From Vitis vinifera (Eukaryota > Streptophyta > Magnoliopsida > Vitales > Vitaceae): a stretch of DNA of 64,000 nucleotides. Positions 10,665-22,445 of the stretch are shown piece by piece. The notes under the pieces were generated by a model. The model ran no database searches, was not told the DNA's origin, and saw nothing but the letters and a program-made list of their open reading frames with translations. The translations under genes were made by a program, and so were the position numbers. Numbering within the stretch: position 1 is the stretch's first letter; every line of letters begins with the position of its first letter. Where the stretch lies: positions 23,662,001 through 23,726,000 of the forward strand of contig NC_081818.1 in the NCBI RefSeq assembly GCF_030704535.1, read 5' to 3'.

Positions 10665-13600
10665 TGATCCCTCAAAATGGGCATTCTATTAGCAACGTTG
10701 ATTTTGCCACGTAACAAATTGAAGCGAGACTGAACGAGAGGTTTTGTCAGTAAATCAACGAGCTGGTCATCCTTGTGAACATGAGCAACACACAATTTGC
10801 CACGATGAACAAAGTCATAGACAAAGTGAAGATCGATGGCAATATGTTTCATCCTGGAATGCATAACAGGATTGAGACTGAGTTGGGTTGCACCAACGTT
10901 ATCATAGAGGAGGAGCGGTGGTTCACATAACGTGAGACCAAGTTCATCAAGAAGAGACTTTATCCAAGCAATATCTGAAGTTGCAGTGGCCAATGCCCGA
11001 TATTCTGCTTCCGTAGAGGAGCGAGCCACAGTCTTTTACTTCCTAGTGCGCCAACTGATAGGATTATTGCCTAGAAAAATTATATAAGCCGTGGTAGACT
11101 TTCGATCATCAAGATCACCACCCCAGTTAGCATCGGAGAAGCCTCTAAGCATTGGGTTTGATTGATGATGCAGTAAGACTGAAGTGAATGCTCTGTTTGA
11201 CTTAGCACAAAAGCTATTTAACATGTTGCCAGTGCATGATTGTCGGTTTGTGCATGAACTGAGCAAGACAATTGACTGCAAAACTAAGGTTTGGGCGAGT
11301 GAGTGAGAGGTATTGGAGAGAGCCAATGGTGTGTCTGTATTCAATAGCATCACAACTAGTTGAACCATCATCAAGCATGAGCTTAACAGACACAGACATG
11401 GGTGTTTTAACTTCCTTAGCGCCAGTCATCTTCAACTTGATAAGGAGATCATGAACGTAATGGTTCTGAGAAAGAAACAAACCTTGCTGAACTAGAATAA
11501 CTTCCACCCTGAGAAAATAATACAGATCATTAAGTTTCTTCAGGGAAAATCTTTCACCCAAGGACTTGACAACATACTGCAAAAACCGATTGTTATTGTC
11601 GGTGAGGATTAAATCATCAACGTACACCAACACATATAGTAGAATTCCATCTCAATTGAAGATGAATAAGGAGCTATCAGACTTCAAATTAAATAAACCC
11701 AACTCAAGAAGGCCTGAGCGTAATGCATTGTACCAAGCTCTAGGCCCTTGTTTAAGACCATAAATGGATTTCTGAAGAGAACAAACATGATGAGGATAGG
11801 ACTGATCAATGAAGCCTACAGGTTGCTGCATAAACACTTGCTCAGTTAACTGACCATGAAGAAACATGTTATTGACGTCGATTTGCTTGAAAGGCCAATT
11901 GTTTGACAAGGCCAGTGAAAAGATAAGTCGAATGGTGGTCAGTTTTATAACAGGACTAAATGTCTCAATATAATCGACACTTGAGCATTGATTGAACCCC
12001 TTAGCGACAAGACATGCCTTAAACCAATCCATTGTACCATCTAGATGACGTTTAATCTGAACACCCATTTATAGCCAATTAAACTAGAAGTAGAGGACTT
12101 AGGAACCAGGTTCCAAATGTCATGTGAAACTAAGACAGTAAATTCATTTGTCATGGCCTTACACCATTGAGGGTCCTTGAGGGCCTGAGAAACATAGGTT
12201 GGTTCCAATGGTGGTGCAAGAGGGTGCTTAGTAGTAACCGAGAGCTGCTTAGGACAGAAAATATTATTTTAAGCCCGAGTAACCATAGGATGAGTGCAAG
12301 TAGGAGGTGCAGGTGTTATGGGCAGAGGCGGCTCAAAGAATGATGGATTACTAGTAGAAGAAGAGGAAGCCATACCTGGTGTAGGAGACAGAGTCAAGGT
12401 TGTTGTAGCATCAAGCGCTATAGGTGTGACAGAGATATCATCCGATGGAACCATGCAAACCGGAGGAACGGGAGAAGGAGAGAATGAAGTAGGACACGGT
12501 GTAGCAACAGCCGTAGGAGTAGAAGTAGTTGCCTTTGTGAAGGGAAAAATATTTTCATCAAAAGTGACATGACGAGAGAGATAAAGTTTACCCATGTGAA
12601 GGTCCAAACATTGAAAAGCATGCTGAGTCAGGGAATAACCGAGAAAAACACAAGGTTGGGACTTGGGTTGAAATTTATTGGCATGATAGGGAACTAGCCA
12701 AGGGTAGCATTGACAACCAAATGTGCGCAACTTATGATAGTCGGGAACCCGTCCAAATAACACTTCAAATGGACTTTGACACAAGTATAAGAGATTAGGA
12801 AGACGATTAATAAGATAAACTATTGTGTCCAAAGCATATGACCAATAAGTAGAAAGAGCCGAGGCATGATGTAAAAGGGTCATACCCGTTTTGACGATAT
12901 GTCGATGGTGACGTTCAACGGTGCTATTTTTCTAGGGAGTATGCGGGGCAGTGGTAAAATGGCTAATGCCACGTACAACCAAAAGATGTTTAAGTTTGAT
13001 AAATTCATCACTATTGTCGAAATAAATTTTTTTTATTTTTCTAGGGAATTGATTTTCAACCATAGTGGTAAATTGAACAAAAATAGAGGACACATCTGAT
13101 TTATTACGCATAGGATAGAACCAACAATACTTTATGAAATGATCAACAAGAAGTACATAATATCGATAGCCATCAACAGAAGGAACCAGGGATGGTCCCT
13201 AAAGATCGGCATACAAATATTCAAAATGAGCATGGCTCATAAGGGAAGTGACACTAAAAGGCAATTTATGTGACTTATTGCAATGACACGAAATACATGA
13301 CAATAAGGACTTAGAGGAGGACACAAGTAAGTTATAACGACGAAGAAGAGATGATAAAAGTTTTGGAACAGGGTGACCCAACAGATGATGCCAACGATCA
13401 AACGAAGCACGAGTTCTAGCCAAGGTGACGACATGAGCTTGAGATAAGGAAGAACATAGTTCCACAAGATAAACACCACATTCACACCTACCGCACATGG
13501 GCACTACTCCCGTCTCACAAGGTAAAAAGATGGGTGAAATTCAACAATAACATTGTTATCATGAGTAAACTTGTGAACAGAGATCAAATTTTTGTGAATA

Positions 13601-14690
13601 AGAGGCATGTGCAGGGTTTCTTTTAAAGTAAATGAATAGGAAGGAGAAGAAATAGTAGTGGAACCAATGTTAGCAACTTGCAAACCTGTACCATCTCCAA
13701 GAACAACCTCATCTTGTCCATCATATTCATAATGAATGGATAGATTAGCTAAATCAGACGTAATATTATGAGAAGTAGCAGAATCAAGAAGCCATTTTCC
13801 ATTTGATGGAGCCGAAGAAGTAGTGCAATTGGCAGTAGGTCGAGATTGTAGTTTGGCATAATTCTTTGTAGTGTGACCGGGGTGATCATAATTTGGCATA
13901 CAAAAGGACTTCTTTGAAGAAGCTTTGTTGGAGGAATTTTGTTTGGAACCGTTCTTGTTATTTTTGAACCGATGACTCGACGACTTCCATTGGGAGCAAT
14001 TGACAGTGACAACCAGGGTCGAAGAATTTCCATCCATGCTTTAAGGTAGTGTTCATGACCAATTAACAGATCATGCAACTCTACAAAAGACAAGGCAATT
14101 TCTCTCGTGCATATGGGAGCCACCATATCTCGAAACTCAGAACCAAGGCCATTAAGCACATATAACGTTAAATCATCATTTGAAATGGGTGCATCAATCA
14201 ACGAGAGTTCATCAGCAATTACCTTAATTGCATGATGGAACTCAAACACCGTGTGGGAACCCTGTTGAATAAGGGTGAGATCTTCCTTCAACTGCATAAT
14301 TCGGGCCCGACTTGTAGTGGTCATGCCAATAAGGGGCATAACTGCTTTAGAAACGGAAGCAAAGATAGCATTCAATAGTAACTGGTCATGTCGATACCAG
14401 TGCGTATAGAGTGCCATAGCAGAGACAGAAGAATTTGCAGCAGGTTTAAGAGGACACCTAAGGGTGTCGTCCAAATATTTCATCAGATCATATCCAATGA
14501 GGATGGCGAGAAAAGTTGCACGCTAGGAAGGATAATTTGAGGATGTGAGTTTGTAGGGCAATTGGCTAGAAATGTTGATAATAACAAGAGGAAGTGGAGA
14601 CGTAGAGTTAGAGTCAATGGGCCTCGAAGGAAGAGTAGAGTCAACACTGGACGACATGGAGTTGGAAGACGTTTCTGATCTCATGAGAGA
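10665..14690 (-). pseudogene. Copia gag-pol remnant
   Basis: Minus-strand pieces in order: a gag polyprotein at ~14783-13749 (ARIMQLKEDLTLIQQGSH); a degraded zinc knuckle near 13900; and protease with LLDSATSHN where LLDSGASHN is usual. Then come the GAG-pre-integrase HHCC region (WHHLLGHP, CISCHCNKSHKLPF, 13504-13199), the integrase C-terminal part (12883-12269), RT (12068-11214, with intact YVDD at ~11624-11613) and RNase H (11374-10646, with SSTEAEYRAL and the LTKPL tail). Frames are broken by stops and frameshifts, notably at ~11640, ~12070-12270, ~12900-13200 and ~14500. The polyprotein cannot be made intact, although several domains remain readable. Confidence 0.9.
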
Positions 14691-14695
14691 AGAAT

Positions 14696-14707
14696 GCTCT
14701 GATACCA
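14696..14707 (-). other. Copia primer-binding site (tRNA-iMet)
   Basis: The plus strand GCTCTGATACCA is the 3' end of plant initiator tRNA-Met, so the minus strand carries the standard copia primer site TGGTATCAGAGC. It directly abuts the 5' LTR starting at 14708. Confidence 0.88.
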
Positions 14708-14925
14708 TATAAGGATTACGCAAGTAATTTGGTAAAAATCTCCAATAATATTTTGCATTACAATACCTCTTTATATAATACAAGACTACGACTATTTAAG
14801 GAACATACAACCATAAACAAGGCTATAGCTATACAAAGATATTGACAAAAAGGAAATCAGGGATAAACGTGATTTATGTGGATTCCAAATCATGGATGGG
14901 CATGATTTATGTGGATTCCCTTATA
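14708..14925 (-). repeat. Copia 5' LTR, next to gene 1
   Basis: In plus orientation it starts TATAAGG and ends CCCTTATA, an inverted pair replacing the usual TG...CA ends. Its outer edge lies 89 bases before the gene 1 ATG, directly against the remaining CT-rich leader (14933-15014). It could influence gene 1 transcription, although its own sense direction points away from the gene. Confidence 0.88.
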
Positions 14926-15014
14926 AAAAGTAGCTTTTCCTCTCCAAGATTTAACTTCCTCTCTTCTTCCCTAATATCTCTCCATCGCAAAAATCGGGGG
15001 CTTCATCTGCCACC

Positions 15015-17603
15015 ATGAGGAATACTGGCAACAGATGCCTCTGTTTAATCATTCCATCCATTCTCACCCCTGTCTATCTCTTTATCTTCCTCCACCACCT
15101 CACCATCCCCATCGCCGGTTACAGCCCTACAGAAAACTTCGCCATCAATTGTGGCTCCAGCGGAAATTCACAAGAATTGGGCAGGAACTGGATGGGCGAC
15201 ATTGATTCCAAATTTTCCCCCTTGGAAAACGGCACGTCAACAACATCTTCTGCGGATGAACCACCCTTTTTATCAGTTCCCTATTCCACAGCGCGGCTAT
15301 CTCGCTATGAGTTCACATACTCATTTCCCCTCACAGCCGGCCAGAAATACATTCGCTTGCACTTTCATCCATCTTCATACGGGGGGGAGTTCGATAGGTC
15401 TACAGCTATTTTCTCGGTCAAAACTGGTGGTGGCTACACTCTTCTTAGCAACTTCAGTGGTGCCCTTGTTGCTGATTCTGATCTTGGTAGGGAAAAGATA
15501 CTGAAAGAATTTTGTATCAACTTCAAGGAAGAAGGTGAGAAGCTGAATATAACATTCGCTCCCACTGCGGGTGAAGATGCATACGCTTTTATTAACGGAA
15601 TTGAAATTGTCTCCATGCCCGACTATCTCTACTACACTTCTCCACAAGATGGAGGGTTTAAGTTTATTGGTCAACATAATTCATTTTTCGTTGAAACCGA
15701 TCATGCTCTGGAAAATTTATACCGACTAAACGTAGGTGGGCAATCTCTTTCGCCCATGGATGACACCGGCATGTTCCGTACTTGGGATGCAGACGATGAG
15801 TATCTTCCGAAACTAGCATTTGTACCCGTCAACGGAAGCATTACTCTCAAATTCATCCAAATACCAAATTACACGGCACCTCTTGATGTCTACCGCACCG
15901 CCCGGACCATGGGAAACAACAAAACTGAGAACATGGGATACAATCTTACTTGGTCTTTGCCTGTGGACTCTGGTTTTAGTTACCTGCTTAGATTACATTT
16001 TTGCGAGTTCCAACCAGAGATCCAGCAGCAGCAGGACAGGGAGTTCACGATTTTCATAGCTAACCAGACGGCGGAGAATCATGCAGACGTGATCAAATGG
16101 AGCGGCGGAAACGGAGTTCCCATTTACAGAGATTATGGGGTAATGATGCCAAGCCAGGGAAGGAACAAAAAACAAAAGCTCTACATACAATTGCATCCTA
16201 ACCCGGATTATGAAACCCTTTACAGTGATGCAATCCTCAACGGAATCGAGCTGTTCAAACTCATCAATCCCAATTCAGACCAACAGCCTACCTCGAGGGA
16301 AAGTAACAAAATGAAGCTTGTTGCAATTACCGGAGGTGTGGTTTGCGGTGTAGTTGCAGTCTCAGTTTTATATTTCTTTGTCGTGCATCAAATGAAGAGA
16401 AATAGAGATCCTAGCCTCAGAGACGGAGCACTATGGTGGGGCCCAGTTTTTTATATTTTGGGTACGTCCACCGAGACCCATCGCTCATCTCTAACATCCG
16501 ATCTGAGCCATCATTTCAGTCTGCAAGATATCAAGACGGCCACCAAGAACTTTGACAAGGGATACATCGTCGGAGAGGGAGGCTTTGGTAACGTGTATAA
16601 AGGGTATATCAGTGGAGGAACCACACCGGTGGCAATCAAACGCCTAAATCCTGAGTCACAGCAGGGGGCCCACGAATTCATGACTGAGATCGAGATGCTT
16701 TCCCAGCTGCGTCACATTCATCTTGTGTCTCTCATTGGTTACTGCAACCATAAACGTGAGATGATCCTTGTGTACGAGTACATGGCCAATGGCAACCTCC
16801 GCGATCATCTCTACAACACTGATAATCCTCCTCTGCCGTGGACCCAACGCCTTCAGATTTGCATCGGAGCTGCGCGTGGACTGCACTACCTTCACGCCGG
16901 TGTGAAGAAGACAATCATTCACCGTGATGTCAAGACAACCAACATTTTATTGGATCATAAATGGGTGGCTAAAGTTTCCGACTTCGGCCTATCCAAAATG
17001 AGTCCTACCAGCGTGGCAAATGCCCACATCAGCACAGTTGTCAAGGGTAGTTTTGGCTATCTGGATCCAGAGTATTTCAGATTCCAACGTCTGAACGAGA
17101 AGTCTGACGTCTACTCATTTGGGGTGGTATTATTTGAAGTACTGTGTGCAAGGCCACCTGTAAATCAAACAGGGGAGGAAGAGCAAGCGGGCTTGGCACA
17201 CTGGGCCGTCACCAGCTACAAAAATGGAAAGCTGGAGGAAATCATCGACCCCCATTTGGAGGGTAAGATTGCACCAATGTGCTTGGAGAAATACGGAGAG
17301 GTTGCAGTGAGTTGCGTGCTTGATCAAAGGATCAAGCGTCCGTCAATGAGCGATGTGGTGAGGGGCCTTGAGCTTGCATTGGAGCTCCAGGAAAGTACAG
17401 AAAAGGGGAACAGTATAAATGAGTCCCTGGACCATGAGGAGAGCCTATCACAAATTTCTGGTACAGATGACGACGACAAAGATGTGTTTCATAATGGAGG
17501 TAGAGACGTCTGCGATTCAGAGGCTAGCAGGGTGACAATCCCGAGCAATGATGAAAAAAGTTCAATTAGTGTTATGATGGAAGACGATGCATGTGTTCTC
17601 TGA
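15015..17603 (+). CDS. CrRLK1L receptor kinase, FERONIA-like, gene 1
   Basis: A single-exon, 862-residue receptor kinase. A signal peptide covers ~1-35. A malectin-like ectodomain (two malectin folds) spans ~38-417 with many N-glycosylation sequons. The membrane span is ~434-457 and the kinase ~513-785. Kinase residues are intact: loop GEGGFGNV (520-527), Lys542, HRDVKTTN from His636 (RD type) and DFG at 656-658, followed by GYLDPEY. The family senses RALF peptides and wall state at the plasma membrane with LLG co-receptors, so this role is inferred. The ATG lies in a good context (gccaccatgagg) and is shared with the paralogues. The proline-rich juxtamembrane linker of gene 3 is absent. A copia element separates it from its ancestral promoter, so its expression may be altered. 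Confidence 0.95.
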   Translation: MRNTGNRCLCLIIPSILTPVYLFIFLHHLTIPIAGYSPTENFAINCGSSGNSQELGRNWMGDIDSKFSPLENGTSTTSSADEPPFLSVPYSTARLSRYEFTYSFPLTAGQKYIRLHFHPSSYGGEFDRSTAIFSVKTGGGYTLLSNFSGALVADSDLGREKILKEFCINFKEEGEKLNITFAPTAGEDAYAFINGIEIVSMPDYLYYTSPQDGGFKFIGQHNSFFVETDHALENLYRLNVGGQSLSPMDDTGMFRTWDADDEYLPKLAFVPVNGSITLKFIQIPNYTAPLDVYRTARTMGNNKTENMGYNLTWSLPVDSGFSYLLRLHFCEFQPEIQQQQDREFTIFIANQTAENHADVIKWSGGNGVPIYRDYGVMMPSQGRNKKQKLYIQLHPNPDYETLYSDAILNGIELFKLINPNSDQQPTSRESNKMKLVAITGGVVCGVVAVSVLYFFVVHQMKRNRDPSLRDGALWWGPVFYILGTSTETHRSSLTSDLSHHFSLQDIKTATKNFDKGYIVGEGGFGNVYKGYISGGTTPVAIKRLNPESQQGAHEFMTEIEMLSQLRHIHLVSLIGYCNHKREMILVYEYMANGNLRDHLYNTDNPPLPWTQRLQICIGAARGLHYLHAGVKKTIIHRDVKTTNILLDHKWVAKVSDFGLSKMSPTSVANAHISTVVKGSFGYLDPEYFRFQRLNEKSDVYSFGVVLFEVLCARPPVNQTGEEEQAGLAHWAVTSYKNGKLEEIIDPHLEGKIAPMCLEKYGEVAVSCVLDQRIKRPSMSDVVRGLELALELQESTEKGNSINESLDHEESLSQISGTDDDDKDVFHNGGRDVCDSEASRVTIPSNDEKSSISVMMEDDACVL

Positions 17604-18130
17604 TATCATGAAGCCCCAAGGGAGATGAAATCAGGCATGTATTAGACTAACAGGGCACTTAACAGGTGGGTCATTTTTATCAAATAAGGTAATTGGACTA
17701 CTTGTTTAATTGATCTTTATTATGAAGTTTCTAGCGCTATCATTTCTTCATCAGAATTTTTAAATAATTAGTAGTATGAATATAAACTTTATTCTTTGTA
17801 GTTAATTTTATATTCTCTCAAAATTAGCAATTTTTATGTAAATTCATACATTAAAATTTAAATTTTATTACAACCACATATTCGAATAACATACAAAATT
17901 GATGATTTCTTTAATTTTTGACAATGAGCATGAATATAAAAATTTAAGAATAAAATTTAGCTTAGTTAACTTATTTATTTCTTATGTATGGTTTAACGTG
18001 TAAGAACTGTTAAGTGTAATTTGAGGTGTCGTTGACATCAATTATCTCGTCATTTTAGATACAGCAGGAGCATGCATGGTATTATTACCTTGGAGCAAGC
18101 ATCCTTCAAGCCCAAGGAGAAGAAATTTCT
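17604..18130 (+). repeat. Gene 1 3' flank, duplicated behind gene 2
   Basis: About 510 bases after the stop match 44204-44735 closely. Differences include a ~24-base insertion in the gene 2 copy near 44607-44630 and a short indel near 18085. The gene 1/gene 2 duplication therefore included the 3' untranslated region and downstream sequence. Confidence 0.85.
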
Positions 18131-19925
18131 CATAATTTGTGCCATATAGGATTTCCATTCAAAATCATCTTTAAGGGAGACGATTCTAGGCTGCGATTTT
18201 CATTTGAAATGTGTTTCGTCTCAATCTCAAATCCATTTTCTCTCATAAACCAATTTTCTTCCTTCCCATTTTCAGATATCTCATCTCACTCTCAAACTCA
18301 TCTTCTTCCTGCTTTGCATTTTTAGATCTCCCCCTTGATTTGGAAAGATGACTTTCTGAAAGATGCCTCATAATTTCCCATACTTGCCCTATCCCACCTC
18401 ATTTTATTTTTTTAATAGGAATAATAATTATTTTAAATAAACATAATAGAGTTGGGAAAAGACTACTGATTCCAAACTCCAAACTCCAAACTCATTCCGT
18501 TGTCATCCCTAAATTTAATTTTAAGTCCTTCAAAATTATTTTTATAATAATTTTTTATAATTAATTTACTTGATAAAATAAATAGACAGTTATTATGAGG
18601 GAATTTGACTTATTTTGATAGCAACCTTTGTTACCAAAACCGCGTGGAGTCTTCTTTGCTACCAAAACCATAGAAAAGTTAATGAAGTCTTTGGATATAT
18701 GATATCTTTAATTGTCAAGTAGCATGCATCAGCAGCTTTAACTTTTAACTTTAATCTTATAAGCACGTCTGCAGATTCCTGTTCTATCATTCGCGCGTGT
18801 GTGTGTGTGTGTAGCATATTAAGAGAAGCCCATTGGTCACAAGTTGGGGACTTGTATATAGTTCACGTAGAGATGTTAAAGTTTCAATAATATTCATTAA
18901 ACTAAACAAAGTATTCTGCTAATTTTTAAGATTAAGATTGTATATATCAGTCATCACATGATTATAATCTGATGTTAATTATGAAATCATGAAATTTAAT
19001 CGTGTGTGTGGTACAGCTACCTTGCTAAATTTCCGTGGTTTAATTTCAACACCATGATAGTATGAAAATATAAACAGGGTATGGGGCAGATATCAAAGTC
19101 AAGAAACTATTTTTCATATTTTAGCTTCCAGACAAAGTCTTGTTCCTAAAAATAATTAAAAATTGATTTTATGAATTATTTTGAATAACAATTTTTTAAT
19201 AATTGCTTTTCGATTGTTGCCAATGGACTCAAATTAAATTTCAGAAGCTTTGAAAAGACATTATCAGCTACATGCTTGTTTGTTTGAAATGAACATTTTA
19301 AGGGTGGTAAGAGAAGGATATAAGAAATAATATTAGCTGTCACGCATGGATGTGATTATTATGTCTAATATTATACCCTACAATATCTTTGAGGCAGATT
19401 CTAGTAAAATTTTATTAGAAACATTAGTAGAATATCTTTTGAAGATACTACTTTTCCTTTCTTTTCCTTTTGATCCAAGCATGATAAGTTATTGATAACT
19501 TAGGTTATAAATTAATTAAGGATCAGAACCGGCTGATGTGTAGCCAAAACCATTCATGTCAATACTAAATGTTATAGTATGTTTGGGAATTACAAATAGA
19601 AAAATGTTTTCTAGACTCAAAATTATGTTTGATAATCTATTGATACAAAATCATATTTTGAGAATTTGATTTGAAAATAGGATGTTTTTTTTGAAAAACA
19701 TATTTTAATTATTTATAATTATTTTCACTTGTTTTTTATTTATGATTATTTAAAAATAATAATTATATAAATATAAATAAAAATAAAAATATTATCGATA
19801 AAAAATATTTAAAAATACATAAAATTAATTGAGAATATTCCAAATTTTAAAACAGGCTTTCTAAAAAATATCAAACAATTATTTTTAAAAACTATTTTTT
19901 GGAAACTGTTTTCCAAAAAGTTAGA
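18131..19925. other. Intergenic DNA with a fragment of the composite repeat
   Basis: 18375-18622 matches 1165-1380, 20912-21130 and 33340-33570, so it is a ~250-bp piece of the R repeat. A (GT)n run of about eight units lies at 18796-18812. 19570-19925 is AT-rich with gtttggga and ggaaactgttttcc ends, possibly an old MITE. No gene was seen. Confidence 0.5.
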
Positions 19926-21765
19926 GAATGCCTTTCAATTTCGTACTATCCCTCACACCCCATGTTATCAAGTCACCCTTTTTTATATACAAAACGTTCC
20001 ATCACCCTTTTAACTTTAGGGTAGACGCTGAGTCACTCGGGTCTTTATTCCTCAAAAGCAGTGTAGGGATAGAGAAAGAAAATAAAATGAAGACCAGGTC
20101 AATGCACGATAGAATTAATTAATTACTATTTATTATATTCACAAAATGTGGAAAAAAAACCCTCAATTATTTGGGGTTGGTGAGACATCATAATTGGGAT
20201 TTAAATGCTAGTCTTGGAAAGAAAGATCCATGTGGGCTCCAAATGATTGTATAAAATAATTATAAAATAATATAGATATAATCACAATTAATAATTATAA
20301 GAAATCGATAAAGAGATATCAAATATGTCAAATAATATATCTTTAAAATACCACACTAAAATAAACATTCCAAATAATCTGATCCTAAAAGAATTAAGCC
20401 CAAAATAAAGAACCGAAATTATGAAATGCTAAATAGGCCCAAGTAGACTAGAGCTAAACAAAAACTATCTTTAGGTAGGAAGCCCAAACTACCGAAATTA
20501 TAAATTCCTGGACAGGCCCAAGTAGAAAAGACCTTACAAAACCCATCTTAGGTCAGAAGCCCAAAGCCCAAACCCATTTATGTCCACCGGTTGGCCTATG
20601 GCAAGCCCAATTACTAGGCTGGCCCTTCAGTATTGTACATAGGTGCAGCTTGGGGTTGATTCGATTAGGGATGGCAATGGGCCTGTGTTTTTGTCCTATT
20701 CAATTATATATAAAATTAATTTAATTTAATATTTATTTTAAAATTTTTTAATATAATAATAATAATAATAATAACAAAATACTTTTCAATAAAATAATTT
20801 ATAAAAAATATAATATTATTAATTATTTATAACATATATTTATTTTAATGTATCTAAAATTTTAAAAAATAAATTAAAAAAAAAAGGTCACGTGGTGGGA
20901 ATGGGAATTTCCCATACTCGCCCTGCCCCGCCTCATTTTATTTTTTTAATAGGAATAATAATTATTTTAAATAAACAGAGTAGAGTTGGGATAAGACTAC
21001 CGATTCCAAACTCATCCCTAAATTTAATTTTAAGTCCTTTAAAATTATTTTTATAATAATTTTTTATAGTTAATTTACTTGATAAAATAAATAGAGAGTT
21101 ATTATGAAGGAATCTGACTTATTTTGATAGCATTTTTAACACTGTCTTCAAATAAAAAATTTTCATGATTTTTTACATATTTTTTCTTTCATGGTCTTCT
21201 ATTATGTAATCTTGTTTGTTGGCCTTTATAATCTATACTATTTATTATTATTATGAAATATATTTAAAATAATATTTATAAATACGTTTACTTGAATGAA
21301 GTTAAAATAGAAAAATGAGAGTCCTTTAAAAAAAATCGATTTTAAATAGAAAAATGAATTATTTAACTAAATGTTGATTTTCACATCAAAATAAAATAAT
21401 TTTCTTAACATTTTTCTATTTTGATTATTACATATGTTCACAATAATTTAATAATCTAATTTATCAATTACTTAAATCTTATTTTTAAAACCCATCCTAC
21501 TTTTGAGACAATATTTTATAAAATGTTCAATTAATGTGTATCACAAGTAAATTTTCCTTATGTAAATTTGAGAGTAGCTCTTTAAACAATTACAATAATA
21601 CCAAAGTATTCTTAATTGCCCAACCAGGGCTCATGTGGAATAAATGTAAAATTAAAAAAAAATTTAAAATTAAAATATAAAAAATCAATCAATCAAGTGA
21701 CTCTTCTAGGAAGGAAATTTCCTAATGTAGCCATCTATAGACTTGAATTGAACATAAATATTACT
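19926..21765 (+). repeat. Composite repeat, copy R2
   Basis: This begins with the same bases as position 2 of the window and follows R1 closely to about 2040. Deletions remove parts equivalent to ~255-300 and ~820-930. It carries MITE M2 copy 2 (20667-21021) and only the first ~280 bases of module U. It then meets a minus-strand copy head-on at ~21766, forming a large palindrome. Confidence 0.8.
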
Positions 21766-22445
21766 ATAATTTTTTTAAAAAACTACTCCCAAATTTACTT
21801 TAGGAAAATTTAATTGCTATAAAAATTAATTAAACATTTGATAAAATATTGTCTCAAAAGTAGAATGAGTTTTAAAAATAAGAGTTAATTAATTGATAAA
21901 TTAGATTATTAAATTGTTGTGAACATATGCAATAATCAAAATAGAAAAATGTTAAGAAAATTATTTTATTTTGATATGAAAATCAACATTTAGTTAAATA
22001 ATTCATTTCTCTATTTAAAATCCATTTTTATATTTTTTTTAAAAACTCTAATTTTTCTATTTTAGCTTAATTCAAGTGAGTGGAACATGAAAATTTATTT
22101 CAAAAATCATTTTGAAGGACGTAAAATCAAATCAACCCCAAGCTGCACCTAAGCATGTGCAACACTGAAGGGACAGCCCAGTAATTGGGCTTGCCAATAG
22201 GCCGACTGGTGAACATAAATGGGCTTGGGCTTTGGGGTTTGGGCATCTGACCTATGATGGGTTTTTTTAAGTCTTTCTACTTGGGCCTCTCCAGCATTTT
22301 ATAATTTTGGAAGTTTGGTCTTTGGGCTTCTTACCTAAGATAGAGTTTTTTCTACTTGGGCCTGTTTAGCATTTATAATTTCGGTTCTTTATTATGTGCT
22401 TAATTCTTTTAGGATCATATTATTTTTAAGATCATATTTTTTAAA
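20370..22445. repeat. ~2.1 kb imperfect palindrome
   Basis: Left arm 20370-21600 reappears as reverse complement in 21780-22445. For example, gatcctaaaagaattaag at 20380 answers cttaattcttttaggatc near 22420, and gttgattttcacatcaaaat near 21375 answers the attttgatatgaaaatcaac-type word near 21980. MITE M2 interrupts only the left arm. The spacer is ~180 bases. It results from two composite-repeat copies lying head to head. Confidence 0.8.
20667..21021. mobile_element. hAT-like MITE (family M2), copy 2
   Basis: Starts AGGGATGGCAATGGG and ends CATCCCTAA. It is flanked by attcgatt (20659-20666) and atttaatt (21022-21029). It occupies the same site as copy 1, so insertion preceded the R1/R2 duplication. 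It is ~130 bases shorter than copy 1, through internal deletions. Confidence 0.6.

Larger units (their letters stand above)
10447..14925 (-). mobile_element. Full-length defective Ty1/copia element
   Basis: The element is 4479 bp with two 218-bp LTRs (10447-10664 and 14708-14925). A tRNA-iMet primer site is at 14696-14707. The copia gene order GAG, protease, integrase, RT, RNase H reads on the minus strand. The word aaaagta flanks it on both sides (10440-10446 and 14926-14932); copia usually makes 5-bp duplications, so aagta may be the true one. Gene 2 has a single aaaagca at the matching site (41520-41526), giving an empty allele. The LTRs differ at roughly 15 positions, so the insertion is not recent. 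It lies between the gene 1 promoter and its coding start. Confidence 0.92.

Noticed and set aside
11272..11763. Plus-strand frames inside the copia element
   Set aside because: Antisense to RT, whose minus-strand frame has the YVDD motif and family similarity.
15375..17327. Open frames antisense or out of frame within the receptor kinases
   Set aside because: They recur at equivalent places in every paralogue because the coding sequence is conserved, and none has a domain.
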